Part shown: positions 7,796 to 15,503 of the stretch, in pieces
Layout: each line of letters opens with the position of its first letter
Position numbering within the stretch: position 1 is the first letter of the stretch
Origin: Frankiales bacterium
Lineage (GTDB): Bacteria; Actinomycetota; Actinomycetes; Mycobacteriales; SCTD01
Assembly: GCA_025464695.1 (NCBI GenBank)
Contig: JAODNQ010000167.1
Location: 1 to 32,938 of the forward strand
Length of the DNA stretch: 32,938 nt
Reading direction: 5' to 3'
Translations under genes and position numbers: made by a program
Notes under the pieces: generated by a model
Databases searched by the model: none
What the model was told of the DNA's origin: nothing
The model's input: the letters and a program-made list of their open reading frames with translations, nothing else

Positions 7796-9222
7796 CGGGC
7801 GACCTGCGCCGCGACGTGCCGACCGGGCTCGCGGTAGAGCGGGTAGAGCGCACCCACCCGCTGCTCGAGCGCCGCCCGGTCCAGCCACGCGGGCCCGCCG
7901 AGCCGCTCCTCCGCATGGTCCGTCAGCACGACGCGCGACCAGCCGCCCGGGTCCTGCCCGACGTGCGTGAGGCCGTCGTCCAGCAGCCGCCGCACCCCCC
8001 GCTCGCCGATCCGGCCGTAGCTCATCGTCTCGACCTCGAGTCCCGGCACCAGCACCTTGGCGGCGACGGCGTCGCCCTGCGACGGCTGCAGGTCGACGAG
8101 CACGTCGTAGGCGGACAGCTGCTGCAGGAGGTGCCTGTGCAGGTCCGTCGGCGACGACGTCGGCAAGTCGGCCAGCCGGACGGTCGAGCGGCGCGAGAGC
8201 ACGCTGCGCGACAGCAGCTCCACCAGCGCGGGCGTCCCGAGCCGGGTCCACGCGAGCATCGCCTGCAGCGCCCTGTCCTCCTCCACCAGCCGCTCCGGCG
8301 GGTGGCCGTCGAGCCAGGCGTCGAGGTACCCGGGAGGCGTCGCCGCGCGCACCCGGTCGAGCGGCCCGTGCATGAACGCCTTGCGGCTGCGGGCCGCCGC
8401 GAACTCGTGGAGCGCCTTGCGCACGGCGACCTCGCGGTCGGGGTGCGCCGCCTCCCCGCACGCGGTCGCCATCACCGGCACGTCCTCGTCGCCACTGCAG
8501 CCGACCGCGTAGACGTCCACCACGCCGTGCTCGGTCGAGGCCAGCTTCACCATGACGTCGACGCCGGCGGCTCGCAGCCGGTCGAGCAGGGCGAGCGAGT
8601 CCGGGTCGGTCAGCCCGTCGAGGTCGACGACGACCCCGCGGTCCATCGCCCGGAACGCGACGGCGTTGCCGTCGCGCTGCAGCACCTCGAGCAGGGCGTG
8701 GTCGACCGCGGCGTCGGCGTCGAAGGCGGCGCCCTGGCCGTTGGTGATGACGGTGGTGAGCCAGCCGCCGGGGGGCGGGTCGCCCGGCAGGTCGTCGGGG
8801 GCGCTGGCGACGAGCTCGGCCGGGACCAGCACGGACGACCCGTCGCGCAGGCGGGTCATGGGCAGCCACTGCAGGGGGCGGTCGTCGTCGTAGGGCGTGC
8901 CGGCCTCGAGGCACAGGGTGCGCGGGTCCTGCACGCGGTCCGCGCCCTCCTTCGCCACCAGCTCGCGGTAGGACGCCTCGACGCGCGGGGTGTCGCGCAG
9001 CTTGTGGGTCGACAGCGCCATCTCGGCCATCTCGCCCAGCGCTCCGGTCCGGGCCTGCTCGGACGTCGCGCCGTAACCGAGGCCGCTGCCGCCCGGGTGC
9101 TGCGGCGTCGCGCGCAGCGCCGCGCTGTGGAGCGGCACGTCGAGCGGGTCCAGGCCCGTGATCGCGAACTCGACGATGCCGTCGGGGAAGGAGGCGAGGT
9201 AGCGCTCGCTCGGGCTCGTCAC
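7792..9222 (-). CDS. YcaO-family ATP-dependent protein, no local precursor peptide
   Basis: A 476-residue protein. YcaO enzymes use ATP to phosphorylate amide oxygens, giving azolines, amidines or thioamides. Three family blocks are visible. The first is GLGYGATSEQARTGALGEMAE (about 47-67) with E64 and E67. The second is ITNGQGAAFDAD...HALLEVLQRDG (about 159-185) with N161 and E179. The third is ACGEAAHPDREVAVRKALHEF. In the second block the usual LLExxERD reads LLEVLQRD, so one expected acidic residue is Gln182. The C terminus lacks the PxPxP tail typical of azoline-forming cyclodehydratases. The GTG start overlaps the MBL gene stop as GTGA. No TfuA or E1-like partner is adjacent. The family assignment is good; the substrate is unknown. 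Confidence 0.85.
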   Translation of the reverse strand: MTSPSERYLASFPDGIVEFAITGLDPLDVPLHSAALRATPQHPGGSGLGYGATSEQARTGALGEMAEMALSTHKLRDTPRVEASYRELVAKEGADRVQDPRTLCLEAGTPYDDDRPLQWLPMTRLRDGSSVLVPAELVASAPDDLPGDPPPGGWLTTVITNGQGAAFDADAAVDHALLEVLQRDGNAVAFRAMDRGVVVDLDGLTDPDSLALLDRLRAAGVDVMVKLASTEHGVVDVYAVGCSGDEDVPVMATACGEAAHPDREVAVRKALHEFAAARSRKAFMHGPLDRVRAATPPGYLDAWLDGHPPERLVEEDRALQAMLAWTRLGTPALVELLSRSVLSRRSTVRLADLPTSSPTDLHRHLLQQLSAYDVLVDLQPSQGDAVAAKVLVPGLEVETMSYGRIGERGVRRLLDDGLTHVGQDPGGWSRVVLTDHAEERLGGPAWLDRAALEQRVGALYPLYREPGRHVAAQVAR

Positions 9223-10079
9223 GCGAGGTCCTCCAGGGGGACGGGGCCGGCGTCGGGCTGCCGGGACAGCAACCGGTCCACCAGGTTCAGGACGTGCTTG
9301 GTCGTGATGCCGGTGGCGCCCTCGAACGGCGTGAACACCGTGTCGAAGTCCAGGTGCTCGACGACCGACCGGTAGTGGCGCAGCTCCCCGTGCGACAGCG
9401 GGATCTGCGCGTGGAAGGCCTTGTGCGCCGAGAGCGCGACAGGCGCCCCGGCGTCGTCGAGGTCGACCTTGAGGCTGTCGCCGCAGAACAGCACGCCGCG
9501 CCGCGAGTGGTGCAGGACGGAGTGGCCGTCGAAGTGGCCGCCGGTGCGGTGCAGCACGAGGTCGGGCGCGAGCTGCAGGACGTCGTCGGCGGGCCAGGTG
9601 ACGCGGAACGCCTTGGTCCAGGCGAGGTCGCGCACCCCGACGGCGACGACAGGCGGCTGCAGCTCCTGCTGCAGATGCCACAGCGCCCCGTACCCGTGGA
9701 CGTGCGACGAGGCGAGGACGGCCAGGCCGCCGCGGCGGCGGAGCTCGTCGAGCGCCTCCGTCGAGTACCAGGGCGCGCACTCGAAGCCGACCAGGCCGAT
9801 GTCGGTCTCGATCACCCAGCCCTTGCTGTCCAGCCCGAAGCGCGGCGTGCACCCGAACTCCGTGACGCCCTCGACGACGGTCGGCCCCCAGCTGCAGGTG
9901 ACGAGGTCGTCGACCTCCTGCTCGGTGAGGAACGCGAACCCGTCGTCGGGCAGGGCGTTGCGGACGTCGGCGCAGACGGGGCACAGCGGCGGCACGCCCG
10001 GCCAGCGCTGCCAGTGCCCGCAGTTGGTGCAGGCGTACGCGGGGTGCCGCGGCAGCAGCCCGCGGTAGGGGTTGGTCAT
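9219..10079 (-). CDS. Metallo-beta-lactamase-fold protein with N-terminal zinc ribbon
   Basis: A 286-residue protein. An N-terminal knuckle CTNC...CPVC (C17, C20, C33, C36) predicts a structural zinc ribbon. The remainder resembles an MBL hydrolase: SSHVHGYGALW (126-128 as the HxH pair), TGGHFDGHSVLHH (H182), CGDSLKVD (D201) and SAHK (H219). The canonical HxHxDH is incomplete, because the Asp-His pair after HxH is replaced by Tyr-Gly, so a two-zinc site may be reduced to one. The ATG start overlaps the oxidoreductase stop as ATGA. It could be a hydrolase or an oxidoreductase-like MBL protein; the zinc ribbon hints at protein or nucleic-acid contact. Function unknown. Confidence 0.83.
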   Translation of the reverse strand: MTNPYRGLLPRHPAYACTNCGHWQRWPGVPPLCPVCADVRNALPDDGFAFLTEQEVDDLVTCSWGPTVVEGVTEFGCTPRFGLDSKGWVIETDIGLVGFECAPWYSTEALDELRRRGGLAVLASSHVHGYGALWHLQQELQPPVVAVGVRDLAWTKAFRVTWPADDVLQLAPDLVLHRTGGHFDGHSVLHHSRRGVLFCGDSLKVDLDDAGAPVALSAHKAFHAQIPLSHGELRHYRSVVEHLDFDTVFTPFEGATGITTKHVLNLVDRLLSRQPDAGPVPLEDLA

Positions 10080-11047
10080 GCCAGCGCTCCCAGGAGCAGT
10101 CGGTGGAGCCGGAGGTCGCGGGCGGCGTCGTAGGGCCAGGAGCCGGTCCCGTCGACCGCGGCCGAGAAGGCGGCGAACTGGCGGGCGAACGGCGACGCGT
10201 CGTCGAACGGGACGTCGCGGGGCCCGTCGGTCGACCGCGTGGCGGACAGCACCGTCAGCGAGCCTCCCGCCGTCTGCCCCATCGTGTCGACCGCGACCGC
10301 CATGCCCGCCGTCCCGACCACCTCCAGGCGGCGTCGCGGCAGGGCGTCCGGGGTGTTGTAGGCGACGTGCAGGTCGACCAGCACACCGCTCTGCGTCTGC
10401 CCCGACAGCAGGGCGCCGTCGTCGACCGCGTAGTCCTGGACGCGGCGCTGCAGCCGGGCGCTCAGCTCGACGACGTCCTCCCCGAGCAGGGTGCCGACGA
10501 GGTCGAGGCCGTGCGGTGCGAGGTCGATCGCGGCCCCTCCCCCGGCACGGGCCGGGTCGATCCGCCAGTTGTCGTGCGGGGTGCCGTCGGGGGTCCAGTC
10601 GGCGGGCAGCCAGCAGCAGTAGACGACCCGGACCGCGGTGACGGTGCCGAGGGTCGGCACCAGGGCCCGCAGGGCCTCGTGGGCGGGGTGCCAGCGCTGG
10701 TCGTAGGCGGTGCCCAGCAGGACGCCGGCGTCGGCGCACGCCTGCACCATCGCGGCGGCGTCCTCGACGGACGCGGCGAGCGGCTTCTCGCACAGCACCG
10801 CCTTCCCGGCGGCAGCCGCGGCCTCGACGAGCGGCCGGTGCGCGCTGTTGGGCGACGCGACGTAGACGGCGTCGAGGCCCGGCGCGGCCAGGAACTCCGA
10901 CAGGTCCGTGGTGCGCACCCCGCCGCCGGGCGTGCGGGCGAGGGCGTCGGCGGACAGGTCGTGCAGCGCCACGACGGACGAGCCCAGCGCCGGCAGCGCG
11001 TGGTCCCGCGCGACCCAGCCGCAGCCGGCGACGCCCCAGCCGGTCAC
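10076..11047 (-). CDS. Gfo/Idh/MocA-family NAD(P)-dependent oxidoreductase
   Basis: A 323-residue protein with an N-terminal Rossmann fold (GWGVAGCGWVARDHALPALG), the family motif CEKPLAAS (EKP at 87-89) and a C-terminal catalytic half with DLAPHGLDLVG, matching the D-x3-H arrangement used for hydride transfer. This family oxidises or reduces sugars, inositols (IolG) and related rings. The GTG start at 11047 overlaps the methyltransferase stop as GTGA. In this operon, oxidation of an inositol or sugar hydroxyl to a ketone, to be handled by the TIM-barrel isomerase, is a reasonable guess, but the substrate is not shown by the sequence. Confidence 0.9.
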   Translation of the reverse strand: MTGWGVAGCGWVARDHALPALGSSVVALHDLSADALARTPGGGVRTTDLSEFLAAPGLDAVYVASPNSAHRPLVEAAAAAGKAVLCEKPLAASVEDAAAMVQACADAGVLLGTAYDQRWHPAHEALRALVPTLGTVTAVRVVYCCWLPADWTPDGTPHDNWRIDPARAGGGAAIDLAPHGLDLVGTLLGEDVVELSARLQRRVQDYAVDDGALLSGQTQSGVLVDLHVAYNTPDALPRRRLEVVGTAGMAVAVDTMGQTAGGSLTVLSATRSTDGPRDVPFDDASPFARQFAAFSAAVDGTGSWPYDAARDLRLHRLLLGALA

Positions 11048-12048
11048 CAGTGCTCCGGCAGGTCGAGCAGGGAGCGCGGCCCGGGTGCGTAGGTGACGGG
11101 CAGGTACTCGGCGGCGCGCGCGTACTCCTCGGCCCAGCGCTCGGAGGGCCAGGTGAGGACCCCGTCGACGTACAGCGGGTTCGGCCGCACGGGGCCGACG
11201 GGCTGCGACAGGTCCGGGCCCGGCGCCGTCTCCCCCGACACCAGCGCGACGGCACGGGAGGACGCGGAGGAGCCGGGCGCCGGGGCACGGCGCTCCAGGA
11301 ACGCGGACGTCAGCTCGTCGTCGTCGTAGACCGCGTCGGCGTCGAGCAGGCACCGGTACTGCTCCGGCGTCAGCGGCTCGCCGCTGCTGTGCACCTCGAC
11401 CGGCGTGTGCGCGTGCCCCACGACGACGACGTCGCCCAGGGCGCGCATCGCCGTGACCGCGGCGGGCTTGTCGCGCAGGAAGTACAGGGCGTCGACGCAC
11501 AGGACGTAGGCCGGCCCGGGCAGGTCGAGCGGCGGCAGGTCCGTGGCATCGGCGCAGACGTAGCGGGCGGCCGGACAGACGAACCGCTGCGCCAGCCAGA
11601 GCTTGGAGAACACGACGTCGACGCCGACCAGCGGTCCGACGCCCCGGCTGTCGAGCTCGCGCAGGAAGTGCCCGATCCCGCAGGCGACCTCGACGACCGG
11701 TCGCTCCCCGGGCCAGTGCTGCTCGAGCAGCGCGAGGCCGGCGAGGTAGGTCGGATCGCTCCAGCGGTGGGCGAAGTAGTCGCCGACCCGGCCGTAGCCG
11801 AGCAGCTCCATGGCCTCGCGCAGGGTCGCCGCCTGGACGACCCGGGCGAGCTGCTCCGGCGGCGGGGGCGGCTCGCCCCACCAGTCGTCGCCGTCGGCGA
11901 ACAGCGCCACCCGGGCGGCCTCGACGTCCCCGGCGTCCAGCAGGTCGACGACGTGCGCGCGCAGCTCCTCGCGCCCCGTCCGGCGCCAGAGGACCCCGTC
12001 GACGACCGGCCAGCGCGTGCCGCCCGCGGCCACGGCACTAGAGCCCAC
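11044..12048 (-). CDS. Class I SAM-dependent methyltransferase with unusual N-terminal extension
   Basis: A 334-residue protein. Motif I is VVEVACGIGHFLREL (about 118-132), followed by GVDVVFSKLWLAQ (motif II region) and YVCADATDLPPLDLPG (motif III region). About 110 residues precede the methyltransferase fold, including a Trp-rich DDWWGEPPPPPEQ stretch. The C terminus carries a YVDGVLTWPSERWAEEY module that probably shapes the acceptor site. The GTG start at 12048 overlaps the HD gene by 11 bases; an in-frame GTG at 12033 is an alternative. The acceptor is unknown; it probably methylates an intermediate of this operon's product. Confidence 0.85.
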   Translation of the reverse strand: MGSSAVAAGGTRWPVVDGVLWRRTGREELRAHVVDLLDAGDVEAARVALFADGDDWWGEPPPPPEQLARVVQAATLREAMELLGYGRVGDYFAHRWSDPTYLAGLALLEQHWPGERPVVEVACGIGHFLRELDSRGVGPLVGVDVVFSKLWLAQRFVCPAARYVCADATDLPPLDLPGPAYVLCVDALYFLRDKPAAVTAMRALGDVVVVGHAHTPVEVHSSGEPLTPEQYRCLLDADAVYDDDELTSAFLERRAPAPGSSASSRAVALVSGETAPGPDLSQPVGPVRPNPLYVDGVLTWPSERWAEEYARAAEYLPVTYAPGPRSLLDLPEHW

Positions 12049-12946
12049 TGGCGGCCAGCACCTCGTCGTGGAACGCCTGCACGGGGCCCTCGTGGACGAG
12101 CTCCAGGTCGTCGAGGGCCTGCGAGGCCGTGAACGCCGCGGCCCGCGCGTGGTGGTGGACCTGCAGCACGCGGTCGAGGACGTCGGCGGCGTGGAAGGCC
12201 TGCGCCTCCGGTCCGGACGCGTCGGCGCGCAGCAGCAGGACCTCGCGCAGCCGGTCGGCCAGCGGGCCGGGCAGGGCGGCGAGCTCGCGCTCCTCCAGGG
12301 TGGTGATCACGCGGGACAGGTGCTCGCCGAGCAGCACCTCCCCCGCGAAGCCGGCGTCGGGCAGGCAGACGTTGTGCAGGTGGTGGGCGACGCCGACGAG
12401 GAACGGCGCGACGGGGTCGGCTCCGAACACGGGGGCGAGCAGGGCGCCGTAGACCGCGGTGGTGAAGCAGTGGTCACCGTGCGACTCGGGCGGTTCCACG
12501 AGCAGCCGCGGCTTGCCGGGGCAGGTGGCGCCGGCGCGGGGCTGACGGGACAGCGTGTCGACGAAGGCGGGCGGCGGCCCGGCAGGCCCGAGCAGCCGGA
12601 CGTGACCGCGCAGGGCGGCAGCCCTTGGCAGGGCGCCGGTCACCTCGTCGAAGGCCCGGAGCAGGACCTCCTGGACCTCCGCGGGGCTCAGGCCCGCGCC
12701 GAGCAGCACCGGTCCGTCGATGCCGGCCAGTCGCGCCCGGCACACGGCCGCCGCCGTCTCGCTGAGGGCGACGTCCGCCGGGTCCTCGCCGCCGAGCAGC
12801 CGTGCCCAGGTGCGGGCGAACGCCTGCTCGGCGAGCGAGCCGGGGGCTGCGGCGACGCGCACGCGCTTGGCGTCGCCGACCTCGACGAGCAGCGGCCGGA
12901 CCGCGGCCAGGACAGCCGGAGCGGCGGGCACGTCCAGGTCAGGCAC
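12038..12946 (-). CDS. HD-domain-like histidine-rich protein
   Basis: A 302-residue protein whose C-terminal half shows a spaced histidine/aspartate pattern reminiscent of HD-domain metalloproteins: SHGDH (H156, H159), VAHHLHN (H188, H189, H191), GEHLSRVI (H209) and FHAADVLDRVLQVHHH (H252, D255, D258, H264-266). The first 150 residues are alpha-rich and not recognised. HD proteins include phosphohydrolases and the diiron oxygenases MIOX and PhnZ. The number of His residues would suit a dinuclear site, but the canonical His-Asp doublet is replaced by His-His. The GTG start at 12946 overlaps the inositol synthase gene by eight bases. Reaction unknown. Confidence 0.65.
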   Translation of the reverse strand: MPDLDVPAAPAVLAAVRPLLVEVGDAKRVRVAAAPGSLAEQAFARTWARLLGGEDPADVALSETAAAVCRARLAGIDGPVLLGAGLSPAEVQEVLLRAFDEVTGALPRAAALRGHVRLLGPAGPPPAFVDTLSRQPRAGATCPGKPRLLVEPPESHGDHCFTTAVYGALLAPVFGADPVAPFLVGVAHHLHNVCLPDAGFAGEVLLGEHLSRVITTLEERELAALPGPLADRLREVLLLRADASGPEAQAFHAADVLDRVLQVHHHARAAAFTASQALDDLELVHEGPVQAFHDEVLAASGL

Positions 12947-14183
12947 GGACGTCGTGCGCGACCGACGCCTCGTCGGCCGGGTACGGCTCGACCCCGGCGA
13001 ACAGCCAGTCGAGCAGCACCCGCTCCTGACGGTGCAGGGCGTGCTCCGGGGTCCCGCCGGCCGGCGTCATCGGCGCCTTGAAGAACCAGCCGAGCTGCTC
13101 CTGCACCCCGCCCTCGCCGCGCTGCTGCGCGACGTCGAGCAGGCGGGCCAGCTCGAGCGCGAGGGGCGCGGCGAGGATCGAGTCGCGGCACTGGAAGTCG
13201 ACCTTGACCTGCATCCGCTGGCCGAGGAACCCGATCAGGTCGATCGCGTCCCACGCCTCCTTCTGGTCGCCGCGCGGGCGGTAGTAGTCGATCCGCACCA
13301 CGTGGTCCTCGACCGGGTAGCCGAGGATCGAGTCGAGCACCTGGCCCTTGGTCTTCAGCTTGCTGTCGAGCGACGCGGGGTCGTCGAGCGCGAGGCCGTC
13401 GCGGTTGCCGAGGATGTTCGTGGAGTACCAGCCCTCGACCTTGAGCGCGCGGCTGCGGAAGGCCGGCGCGAGCACCGTCTTCATCATCGTCTGGCCGGTC
13501 TTGCCGTCCTTGCCCGCGACCGGCACCCCCCGCTGCTCCGCGAGGAGCACGAGGGCAGGGGCGTCGGCGGCGAGCGACGGCGTGAAGTTCGCGTAGCCGC
13601 AGCCCTCGACGATCGCCGCGTAGGCGTAGAGCATCCCGGGGCTGATGGCGTCGTCGTCGGCGTCGAGGCCGGCCTCGAAGGCCTCGGGCGTCTGCAGCGC
13701 GGGAGCGTCCAGCGCCGGCCACCGCTCCGTGGAGGCGAGGTTGACGACGACGAGGCCGTCGAGCGACTCCTGCTCGCGGAACCGGCGCAGGTCGGCCCGG
13801 ATCGCCTCGGTCTGGGCGCGGCGGCCCTCCGCCAGGACGGTGTTGCCGCCGACGACGTTGCGGCAGAACTCGGCGTCGCCCGCGGCGGCCCACGGCGTGA
13901 TCTGCGAGAGACCGGGGCGGGCGGCGTCGAGCTGGCGCGGGTCGAGCACGCCGTGGACCTCGGCCGCCTTGGCGAGGTCGGAGGCGTCGAGGTCCCAGCC
14001 GCCCACGACGAGCGCGTCGTAGGGCACGAGGTCGGGGACCTGCCCGTCGAGCTCTGCCAGCGGCAGGCCCTCGGGCCCGACGACGCCGAGGCGCAGCAGC
14101 TCCAGGCCGGCGACGGCGGTGGTGGCGACAGCGCCGCCGAGACCGACGACGGCGAGGCCTACGCGACGGGTGGACGGGTTCAT
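12939..14183 (-). CDS. Inositol-3-phosphate synthase family protein, eukaryote/archaea-like form
   Basis: A 414-residue protein, first gene of the operon. Family motifs are clear: an NAD loop VVGLGGAVATT (13-22), AGKDGKTGQT (223-232), STNILGNRDGL (254-264), GDQKEAWD (305-312) and CRDSILAAP (332-340). These parallel the FKSGQT, NxLGNxDG, GDSK and CEDSLLAAP blocks of the long eukaryotic enzymes. It does not resemble the roughly 360-residue Ino1 that actinobacteria use for mycothiol, which starts VRVAIVGVGNCA. It should convert glucose 6-phosphate to inositol 3-phosphate with enzyme-bound NAD. The ATG 14183 start has a strong GGAGGAA site. An in-frame ATG upstream (14267) is less likely. It presumably supplies the operon's core ring. 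Confidence 0.88.
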   Translation of the reverse strand: MNPSTRRVGLAVVGLGGAVATTAVAGLELLRLGVVGPEGLPLAELDGQVPDLVPYDALVVGGWDLDASDLAKAAEVHGVLDPRQLDAARPGLSQITPWAAAGDAEFCRNVVGGNTVLAEGRRAQTEAIRADLRRFREQESLDGLVVVNLASTERWPALDAPALQTPEAFEAGLDADDDAISPGMLYAYAAIVEGCGYANFTPSLAADAPALVLLAEQRGVPVAGKDGKTGQTMMKTVLAPAFRSRALKVEGWYSTNILGNRDGLALDDPASLDSKLKTKGQVLDSILGYPVEDHVVRIDYYRPRGDQKEAWDAIDLIGFLGQRMQVKVDFQCRDSILAAPLALELARLLDVAQQRGEGGVQEQLGWFFKAPMTPAGGTPEHALHRQERVLLDWLFAGVEPYPADEASVAHDVRA

Positions 14184-14186
14184 GCG

Positions 14187-14193
14187 TTCCTCC
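14187..14193 (-). promoter_or_regulatory. Strong ribosome-binding site GGAGGAA of the inositol/YcaO operon
   Basis: GGAGGAA lies three bases before ATG 14183 (GGAGG is five bases away). It decides between ATG 14183 and the in-frame upstream ATG at 14267. It is the only near-consensus site at the head of the operon. Most following genes start inside the previous gene and probably depend on coupling. Confidence 0.75.
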
Positions 14194-14280
14194 AGCGGGT
14201 TCAGGGCAGGTGCGCGACCGTCGCCACGAGCACGACAGACCAGAGCACAGCGGACCTCCCCCCGCATCCCGGTCCGAACC

Positions 14281-15438
14281 TCAGGGCAGCAGGAGCAGCG
14301 CCGCCGTCCAGGCGTGCAGGTGGTTGCGCCCGGCCACCGGTCCGAGCTCACCGCCGGCGAAGAAGCCGCCCACGCCCTGCGCCCCGAGCACCTCCCGGAC
14401 GACCTGCGGGTCGTGGTCCGCCCCGCCCAGCGTGGGTCCGAACAGCGCGGCGCCCCGGCCGGTGCAGGTGAACAGCAGGGCGCCCGACGCCGGCCCTCCG
14501 CCGCCGCGGGCCCGCAGCAGCAGGGCCCGCAGCTCGACGTCCGCGGCCTCGGGGTCGCGCACCTGCAGCCGCACCGTCCGCCCCACCTCGACGAGGTCGC
14601 CGACGACGAGACCGCCCGTCTCCGGCTCGGTGCCGAGGACCGCGCGGACCAGGTACTCGGGCTCCTCCGGGTGCTCGTCGGCGGCCAGCCCCAGGTGCAG
14701 CCCGGCACTGGCCAGGGCCTGGTCCTCGGGCGGGAGGTCGCGCAGGACCTGCTCGACCCGGGCCAGCGCCCCGACGCCGGCCAGCTCGTGGAGCACGTTC
14801 CCCGCCGCCCGCGTCACGGTCATGGCGGGCCCGACCGAGCGGCAGCCCTGCGACACCACGACCTGCGCCCCGGTCCCGGAGAGGACGACGCCCACGGCGC
14901 CCCGGTCGACCGCCCGCCCGTCCAGCAGCAGCCGCGTCGACCCCGCGCCGGCGAGGCCGGACGCGAGCCCGCCGACGACCGGCAGCGCACCCAGCACGTC
15001 GCGGCTGCGGGCCACGAAGCCGTCGGCCGGAAAGCTCCACGGGTCGGCGAGGAGGACGACCACCTCGTCGTCCTCGGCGGGCTGCGGCATCCCGACGACG
15101 GCGCTGCCCGCCTCGCCCTGCAGCACCTCGAGGTGGAACGGCCGGAGCACGGCACCGGGCAGCACCGCGGCCCACACGCTGACGGCGGGCCGCTCCTCGA
15201 CCCCGCGGTCCCCGCCGACGACGCCCCGGGCGGTGCAGCCCAGCAGCACGCGGGGCCGGGCGAGCTCGTGCACCCGGGCGCCGACCGCCTCGGCCTCGTC
15301 GGGGCTCGCCCCGCTGACGAACACGCAGACCAGGTCGGGCACGGCACCGCCGAGGGCGCCGAGCGCCTGGGCCACCGCCCGCTCGGCGGCGACGAGCAGG
15401 TCGGCGTCGACCGCCAGGCCGTCCGAGGTGCGGGTCAC
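14281..15438 (-). CDS. FIST-domain (FIST_N/FIST_C) sensory-type protein
   Basis: A 385-residue protein with the two-part FIST layout. The N-terminal part has PDLVCVFVSGASPDEAEAVG and LLGCTARGVVGGDRGVEE. The C-terminal part has ALASAGLHLGLAADE and the closing block LLFTCTGRGAALFG...GVGGFFAGGELGPV, a hallmark of FIST_C. FIST domains are thought to bind small ligands, possibly amino acids, in signalling proteins; here they stand alone without a kinase or cyclase. GTG 15438 is preferred because an in-frame GTG at 15513 would overlap the divergent AAA gene. It precedes the inositol operon on the same strand with a 97-base gap, so it may share transcription, but no direct functional link is visible. 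Confidence 0.85.
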   Translation of the reverse strand: MTRTSDGLAVDADLLVAAERAVAQALGALGGAVPDLVCVFVSGASPDEAEAVGARVHELARPRVLLGCTARGVVGGDRGVEERPAVSVWAAVLPGAVLRPFHLEVLQGEAGSAVVGMPQPAEDDEVVVLLADPWSFPADGFVARSRDVLGALPVVGGLASGLAGAGSTRLLLDGRAVDRGAVGVVLSGTGAQVVVSQGCRSVGPAMTVTRAAGNVLHELAGVGALARVEQVLRDLPPEDQALASAGLHLGLAADEHPEEPEYLVRAVLGTEPETGGLVVGDLVEVGRTVRLQVRDPEAADVELRALLLRARGGGGPASGALLFTCTGRGAALFGPTLGGADHDPQVVREVLGAQGVGGFFAGGELGPVAGRNHLHAWTAALLLLP

Positions 15439-15491
15439 CCCGGGAGTGTCCCGCAGCCCGCCCGGGCACAGCGCACCCGGCGTCGGCGACG

Positions 15492-15497
15492 TACCGT
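15492..15497 (+). promoter_or_regulatory. -10 element TACCGT giving a probable leaderless AAA ATPase mRNA
   Basis: TACCGT fits TAnnnT and ends six bases before GTG 15504. A start of transcription at or next to the G of GTG would give a leaderless transcript, which would explain why no properly spaced ribosome-binding site is present. No -35 element is recognised. Confidence 0.5.
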
Positions 15498-15503
15498 CAG
15501 GGA

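Noticed and set aside
3847..14183. Interpretation of the operon as the mycothiol biosynthesis pathway
   Set aside because: No MshC-like cysteine ligase or MshD-like acetyltransferase is present, the Ino1 is of another type, and YcaO, MBL, HD and isomerase genes have no place in mycothiol synthesis.
14184..14267. 28-codon N-terminal extension of the Ino1-like gene from ATG 14267
   Set aside because: The strong GGAGGAA site lies just before ATG 14183, and the extension is Arg/Cys-rich and precedes the NAD loop by an atypical distance.
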